Shown here: positions 59,871-64,000 of the stretch, piece by piece
How the letters are laid out: each line of letters starts with the position of its first letter
Numbering within the stretch: position 1 is the first letter of the stretch
DNA from: Microbacterium sp. SYP-A9085
GTDB taxonomy: Bacteria > Actinomycetota > Actinomycetes > Actinomycetales > Microbacteriaceae
Assembly (NCBI RefSeq): GCF_009649635.1
Contig: NZ_WJII01000007.1
Coordinates: forward strand, 96,659 to 160,658
Direction of reading: 5' to 3'
DNA: 64,000 nt
The notes under the pieces: generated by a model
Told to the model about the DNA's origin: nothing
Databases searched by the model: none
What the model saw: only the letters and a program-made list of their open reading frames with translations
Made by a program: the position numbers and the translations under genes

Positions 59871-61079
59871 ATGGCGGCCACGACGACAGCGTCCGAGCAG
59901 GCAGTGTCCGCTCGGACGGAGGATTCCCACGCGCACATCGACCCGGCTGCGGCCCTGCGCGGCTACGCGACGCCGGTGCAGACGCGCTCCGAGCGTCCCC
60001 GCTCGTACGACCCCGCCGACTTCGGCACCCCCACCGGGCGCGAGGTGAACTGGAAGCACACGCCGATGAACCGCATCGGCGCACTGCTGCAGACCTCGGC
60101 CGGCGACCCCGGCGCCATCACCGTGCGCATCGGCGCCGGCGAGTCCGCGCCGCTGGCCGTCGGACAGGCGCCCCGCGGCACCGCGTTCGAGCCGGAGGAT
60201 GTCACGGCCGCCATCGCATGGACCGTGGCATCCCACGCCCGCCACATCGTCGTCGACGGTGAGCCGGATGCGCCGATCCTCGTCGAGCTCGAAGGCAGCG
60301 GCGGCGTCGCGCACGAGCACTTGGTGATCGAGGCGCGCCCGAACGCGCACGGCACGGTGCTGCTGCGACACACCGGCACCGCCACGTTCGCCGAGAACGT
60401 GGAGATCATCGTCCGCGACGGTGCGCACCTGGATGTCGTGAGTATCCAGGAATGGGACGACGACGCGGTGCACCTCGCCACGCACCAGGCCACCGTCGGC
60501 CGCGACGGGGCCCTACGGCACTTCGTCGTGAGCTTCGGCGGCGGCGTGGTCCGGGTCAACCCCAGCGTCCGGCTCGCCGGCGCGGGATCCCACGCCTCCG
60601 TGTATGGCATCGGCTTCTGCGACGCCGGGCAGCACCTGGAGAACCAGGTGTACGTCTTCCACGAGGGACCCGACACGAGCGCCGACGTGCTGTACAAGAG
60701 CGCGCTGCAGGGCGCGTCCGCGCACACCGTGTGGATCGGCGACGTCCTGATCGGCGCGAAGGCGACCGGGACCGACTCCTACGAGGCCAACCGCAACCTC
60801 GTCCTCACCGAGGGCGCGCGCGCCGACTCGATCCCGAACCTCGAGATCGAGATCGGCGACATCCGCGGCGCGGGCCACGCCAGCGCCACCGGACGCTTCG
60901 ATGACGAGCAGCTGTTCTACCTGCGCTCGCGTGGCATCGACGAGGCCGAGGCCCGCCGGCTGGTGGTGCTCGGCTTCCTCAGCGAGGTCGTCCAGCGCAT
61001 CGGCATCCCGGAGCTGGAGACCCAGCTCATCGCGCACATCGAGCGGGAACTGGCGGCCGGCGCGCAGGTGCCGGCATGA
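59871..61079 (+). CDS. sufD: Fe-S cluster assembly protein SufD
   Basis: 402 residues, SufB paralogue that forms the SufBC2D scaffold and helps iron acquisition. Visible are the N-terminal RGYATPVQTRSERPRSYDPA, the beta-helix core with VFHEGPDTSADVLYKSALQG and the C-terminal FDDEQLFYLRSRGIDEAEAR. ATG 59871 abuts the sufB stop with no gap. Its stop overlaps the ATG of the ferredoxin gene (ATGA). Confidence 0.96.
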   Translation: MAATTTASEQAVSARTEDSHAHIDPAAALRGYATPVQTRSERPRSYDPADFGTPTGREVNWKHTPMNRIGALLQTSAGDPGAITVRIGAGESAPLAVGQAPRGTAFEPEDVTAAIAWTVASHARHIVVDGEPDAPILVELEGSGGVAHEHLVIEARPNAHGTVLLRHTGTATFAENVEIIVRDGAHLDVVSIQEWDDDAVHLATHQATVGRDGALRHFVVSFGGGVVRVNPSVRLAGAGSHASVYGIGFCDAGQHLENQVYVFHEGPDTSADVLYKSALQGASAHTVWIGDVLIGAKATGTDSYEANRNLVLTEGARADSIPNLEIEIGDIRGAGHASATGRFDDEQLFYLRSRGIDEAEARRLVVLGFLSEVVQRIGIPELETQLIAHIERELAAGAQVPA

Positions 61080-61405
61080 GCGCGACCCGCGCGTGTGCCC
61101 TCAGCGAGCTCGAGCAGGACACGCCGCTGCGCGTGGAACTGGACGGCGTGCCGATCTGCGTCGTCAAGGACTCCGCGGGCGAGGTGCATGCGATCGGCGA
61201 CACCTGCACGCACGGCAACATCTCGCTGTCCGAGGGGTTCGTCGAGGACGACACCGTGGAGTGCTGGGCGCACGGCTCGCGCTTCTCGCTGCGCACGGGC
61301 CAGCCGCTGAACCTGCCGGCGTACGAACCGGTTCCCGTCTATGCCGTCGCCATCGACGGCGACGACGTGCTCATCGACCCCACTGTGACGAAGTCGGCCG
61401 CGTAG
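61076..61405 (+). CDS. Rieske-type ferredoxin of the SUF operon
   Basis: 109 residues forming one Rieske 2Fe-2S domain: ligands in CTHGN (Cys-X-His) and CWAHGSRF (Cys-X2-His), spaced 18 residues apart as in bacterial non-haem oxygenase ferredoxins. It lies between sufD and sufC, overlapping sufD by 4 nt. Similar genes sit in actinobacterial suf operons and are thought to supply electrons or test cluster status; the function is unproven. Confidence 0.93.
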   Translation: MSATRACALSELEQDTPLRVELDGVPICVVKDSAGEVHAIGDTCTHGNISLSEGFVEDDTVECWAHGSRFSLRTGQPLNLPAYEPVPVYAVAIDGDDVLIDPTVTKSAA

Positions 61406-61437
61406 CCGCCCGTCATCCAAGCCCGAAGGAAACCTGA

Positions 61438-62244
61438 ATGTCTGTCCTGGAGATCCGCGACCTGCACGTGAGCGTGGAGACGGAGGCGGGGTCCACCCCG
61501 ATCCTCAACGGCGTCAACCTCACGATCCGCACCGGCGAGACGCACGCCATCATGGGCCCGAACGGGTCCGGCAAGTCCACGCTGGCGTACACGATCGCCG
61601 GCCACCCGAAGTACACCGTGACCGGCGGCGCCATCACGCTGGACGGCGAGGACGTCCTCGCGATGACCGTCGACCAGCGGGCCCGCGCCGGCCTTTTCCT
61701 GGCGATGCAGTACCCGGTGGAGATCCCCGGTGTCACCGTGACGAACTTCCTGCGCACCGCCAAGACCGCCATCGACGGCCACGCGCCGGCCGTGCGGACC
61801 TGGCTGAAGGACATCAAGACGTCCATGAAGAACCTGCGCATGGACCCCGCGTTCGCGCAGCGCAATGTCAACGAGGGATTCTCCGGCGGCGAGAAGAAGC
61901 GCCACGAGATCCTGCAGCTCGAGCTGCTCAAGCCGAAGGTCGCGATCCTCGACGAGACCGACTCCGGGCTGGATGTCGACGCCCTGAAGATCGTCTCGGA
62001 GGGCGTGAACCGCGCGAAGGCGGAGACGAACCTGGGCGTGCTGCTGATCACGCACTACACGCGGATCCTGCGCTACATCCACCCGGACTTCGTGCACGTG
62101 CTCGTGAAGGGGCGCGTCGCCGAGGAGGGCGGCCCGGAGCTCGCGCAGCGCCTGGAGGAGGAGGGCTACGACCGCTTCCTCGAGGGCGAGGCGGAGTCGG
62201 CCGTCGAGTCCGCGATCGAGCTCGCCGATTCGGCGGAAGCGTAG
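61438..62244 (+). CDS. sufC: Fe-S cluster assembly ATPase SufC
   Basis: ABC-type ATPase of the SufBCD scaffold, 268 residues: Walker A IMGPNGSGKSTLAYTI, signature FSGGEKKRHEILQ, Walker B VAILDETDSGLD and switch His in LLITHYTRIL. Start ATG 61438 is preceded by GAAGGAAAC. The Walker B Asp is followed by Glu as in active SufC. sufT follows after 9 nt. Confidence 0.97.
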   Translation: MSVLEIRDLHVSVETEAGSTPILNGVNLTIRTGETHAIMGPNGSGKSTLAYTIAGHPKYTVTGGAITLDGEDVLAMTVDQRARAGLFLAMQYPVEIPGVTVTNFLRTAKTAIDGHAPAVRTWLKDIKTSMKNLRMDPAFAQRNVNEGFSGGEKKRHEILQLELLKPKVAILDETDSGLDVDALKIVSEGVNRAKAETNLGVLLITHYTRILRYIHPDFVHVLVKGRVAEEGGPELAQRLEEEGYDRFLEGEAESAVESAIELADSAEA

Positions 62245-62253
62245 ACTCCCACC

Positions 62254-62583
62254 ATGACCGCGACTCTGTCAGCCGAGAAGTTCGACGAGGTCACCGAAGC
62301 GCTCAAGGACGTGATGGACCCCGAACTGGGGATCAACGTCGTCGACCTGGGACTTATCTACGACCTCGCGTGGGACGACGAGAACGACGCGCTGGTCATC
62401 CACATGACGCTCACGAGCGCCGGATGCCCGCTGACCGACGTGCTCGAGGAGCAGACCGCGCAGGCATTGGACGACGTCGTGGAGCGGTTCCGCATCAACT
62501 GGGTGTGGATGCCGCCATGGGGCCCGGAGCGGATCACCGACGACGGGCGCGACATGATGCGCGCCCTCGGCTTCGCCATCTGA
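62254..62583 (+). CDS. sufT: Metal-sulfur cluster assembly factor (SufT/DUF59 family)
   Basis: 109 residues of the MIP18/DUF59 fold: KDVMDPELGINVVDLGLIYD at the start, conserved Cys in MTLTSAGCPLTDVLEEQTAQ, and VWMPPWGPERITDDGR. Assists Fe-S protein maturation. Last clear suf gene of the operon. No sufS or sufU lies in the window; cysteine desulfurase must be elsewhere unless the next gene contributes. Confidence 0.94.
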   Translation: MTATLSAEKFDEVTEALKDVMDPELGINVVDLGLIYDLAWDDENDALVIHMTLTSAGCPLTDVLEEQTAQALDDVVERFRINWVWMPPWGPERITDDGRDMMRALGFAI

Positions 62584-62632
62584 CATCCGTCCCTTCCCCG
62601 CGGCGGTGTGATCGCCTCGGTACGCTCGAACG

Positions 62633-63796
62633 GTGACCATGACCCCTCTCGCCGCCCTACCCGTCGACGAACTCCGCCGGCGCTCCAGTACGAAGTGGCG
62701 GACGTACCCCGCCGACGTGTTGCCGCTGTTCGTCGCCGAGACCGACTTCCCGATGGCCCCCGCCATCACGGCCCGGCTGCACGACGCGGTCGCGCTCGGC
62801 GACACCGGGTACACCCCGCCGGACCCCGGCATCCGCACCGCGTTCGCGGCGTTCGCGAAGCGGCGCTTCGACTGGGATGTCGACCCCGCCCGCGTGCGCA
62901 CGACGTGCGATGTGATGATGGGGGTCGTCGAGATCCTCCGCGCCGTGATCCGGCCCGGCGACCGCGTCGTGGTGACCCCGCCGGTGTACCCGCCGTTCTA
63001 CGACTGCGTGCCCGAAGCCGGGGGCGTCGTGCAGCGCGTACCGCTGCTGCCGGCCGCCGACGGGTGGCGACTGGACCTGGCCGGGATCGAGGCGGCGTTC
63101 GCGGACGGGGCGACCGCGCTGCTGCTGTGCAATCCGCACAATCCCACCGGCACCGTGCACACCCGCGAGGCGCTCGCCGAGCTCGCCGAGATAGCGCGGC
63201 GGCACGGCGCGCGTGTCGTCAGCGACGAGATCCACGCACCGCTGACCCATCCCGGCGCCACTTTCACGCCGTTCCTCGCGGCCTCCGCCGCGGCCGCCGA
63301 GGTCGGCTTCGCCGTCACCAGCGCGAGCAAGGCGTTCAACCTCGCCGGACTGAAATGCGCCCTCATGGTGACCGCCGCCGCCGACACCGCACGCGTCGTG
63401 GCCGCCCTGCCGGCCGAGGTCGAGTGGCGCACCGGCCTGTTCGGCGCGATGGCGGGAGTCGCCGCGTTCGACGAGGCCAGCGACGCATGGTTGGACGCGC
63501 TGCTGGCCGCGCTCGACGAGAATCGGCGCCTGCTCGCCGACCTGCTGGCCGAGCACGTGTCCGCAGCGCGGTACCGGATCCCGGATGCCGGGTACCTGGC
63601 CTGGGTGGACCTGTCGGCGTTGGGCTGGGGGGACGACCCGGCGGTGCGGATCCTGCGCGACGCGAAGGTCGCGCTGCACTATGGGCCCAGGTTCGGGACC
63701 GAAGGCGCCGGGCACGTGCGCATCAACTTCGGCTGCTCGCCGGACGTGCTTCGCGAGGCCGTGACACGGATCGGCGCGCTCGTCGCGGCATCCTGA
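62633..63796 (+). CDS. PLP aminotransferase, MalY/PatB (cystathionine beta-lyase) type
   Basis: 387 residues, fold-type I PLP enzyme. The catalytic Lys lies in TSASKAFNLAGLKCALMVTA, and SDEIHAPLTHPGATFTPFL is the hallmark of MalY/PatB C-S lyases. RINFGCSPDVLREAV carries the substrate-carboxylate Arg. GTG 62633 is 6 nt after TACGCT, so it is probably leaderless with its own promoter, 49 nt after sufT. Predicted to release sulfur from cystathionine or cysteine-like substrates; exact substrate unknown. Confidence 0.9.
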   Translation: MTMTPLAALPVDELRRRSSTKWRTYPADVLPLFVAETDFPMAPAITARLHDAVALGDTGYTPPDPGIRTAFAAFAKRRFDWDVDPARVRTTCDVMMGVVEILRAVIRPGDRVVVTPPVYPPFYDCVPEAGGVVQRVPLLPAADGWRLDLAGIEAAFADGATALLLCNPHNPTGTVHTREALAELAEIARRHGARVVSDEIHAPLTHPGATFTPFLAASAAAAEVGFAVTSASKAFNLAGLKCALMVTAAADTARVVAALPAEVEWRTGLFGAMAGVAAFDEASDAWLDALLAALDENRRLLADLLAEHVSAARYRIPDAGYLAWVDLSALGWGDDPAVRILRDAKVALHYGPRFGTEGAGHVRINFGCSPDVLREAVTRIGALVAAS

Positions 63797-63894
63797 CGGC
63801 CCCAGGCGCCCCGCGCTCGTCGCATCCCGACCCTCGGACCCGTCGAGATTGCGCAAACTGCGCGATCTGGCCCGGCGGTTTCAGGACGCCAGTG

Positions 63895-63920
63895 CAACAC
63901 CTTGGGTGTGGAGGGTGTTG
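63895..63920 (+). repeat. Inverted repeat overlapping the transposase start
   Basis: CAACACC (63895-63901) and GGTGTTG (63914-63920) are perfect inverted repeats; the second ends at the G of the GTG start of the partial gene. The stretch just upstream (63876-63901, GGCGGTTTCAGGACGCCAGT...) looks like an IS terminal repeat. The hairpin could hide the start codon in read-through messages, as seen in several IS families. Confidence 0.5.
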
Positions 63921-64000
63921 TGGCGAAACGGATCGCGTGGGAGACGCGCGCGGCGGGGTATACGGGGTTGCTGGCGGGGGGTTCGTCAGAGGATGTCGCC
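63920..64000 (+). CDS. Partial gene at window edge, probable transposase N-terminus
   Basis: Only 27 codons are visible: GTG start with GGAGGG 4-9 nt upstream, then MAKRIAWETRAAG, YTGLLAGGSSEDVA. The Arg/Ala helix followed by a Gly-Gly-Ser turn resembles the N-terminal helix-turn-helix of IS30-type transposases. Wobble positions are mostly G, unlike the C-rich neighbours, which supports transfer. Sequence beyond the window would decide. Confidence 0.45.
   Translation, partial: MAKRIAWETRAAGYTGLLAGGSSEDVA

Overview
The window is chromosomal DNA of a high-GC actinobacterium, most likely Microbacteriaceae and close to Microbacterium. The evidence is gene content and synteny: an actinobacterial QcrCAB/CtaCDEF respiratory chain with a di-haem QcrC and a CtaF subunit, plus WhiA, RbpA, OpcA, RapZ, NrdR and DUF3043. 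Many genes begin with GTG or TTG and look leaderless, with a TANNNT -10 box 6-8 nt before the start codon. I saw no rRNA, tRNA or CRISPR.

Layout. 1-7.2 kb: the 3' end of dnaE, a four-helix membrane protein, hisD, nrdR, pyrD, a DUF3043 protein, an M20 peptidase and erpA. 7.3-15.6 kb: the terminal respiratory chain in two convergent halves, ctaC-ctaD-ctaF (+) and ctaE-qcrC-qcrA-qcrB (-). Between them lies a 0.8 kb gene-free island with 20-bp iterated repeats around a collapsed IS21-family relic. 15.8-23.4 kb: trpD, a PHP protein, a SHOCT protein, a NarL-type two-component pair, a 5'-3' exonuclease, a secreted PKD-like protein with a lipoprotein, an intergenic pair of 114-bp repeats, and a DksA/TraR zinc-finger protein. 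23.5-29.2 kb: a PH-like membrane protein, rpsA with a strong terminator, and a histidine kinase / degenerate GGDEF / OmpR regulator cluster.

29.3-36.1 kb: coaE, uvrB and a MoxR-DUF58-DUF4129 membrane operon. 36.2-43.7 kb: uvrA, uvrC, rapZ, whiA and sodA. 43.8-55.7 kb: central carbon metabolism, with gap-pgk-tpiA-secG-rbpA (+) facing the pentose-phosphate operon tkt-tal-pgi-zwf-opcA-pgl (-). 55.9-58.2 kb: the haem O/A synthases ctaB and ctaA, convergent around a 132-bp tandem repeat. 58.4-63.8 kb: a SUF Fe-S cluster assembly operon (sufB, sufD, Rieske ferredoxin, sufC, sufT) followed by a MalY/PatB-type aminotransferase. At the right edge the 5' end of a probable transposase gene enters the window.

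Functionally the window is mostly core: cytochrome bcc-aa3 oxidase and its haem A supply, Fe-S assembly for the Rieske and other proteins, glycolysis and pentose phosphate, nucleotide-excision repair and transcription control. The less ordinary signals are non-coding or DNA-level: three separate intergenic repeat families, an apparent AUC start codon for ctaB, a GGATGCC/GGCATCC heptamer that seems enriched in both orientations and shapes codon choice, and AUA isoleucine codons confined almost entirely to an ATA-G context.
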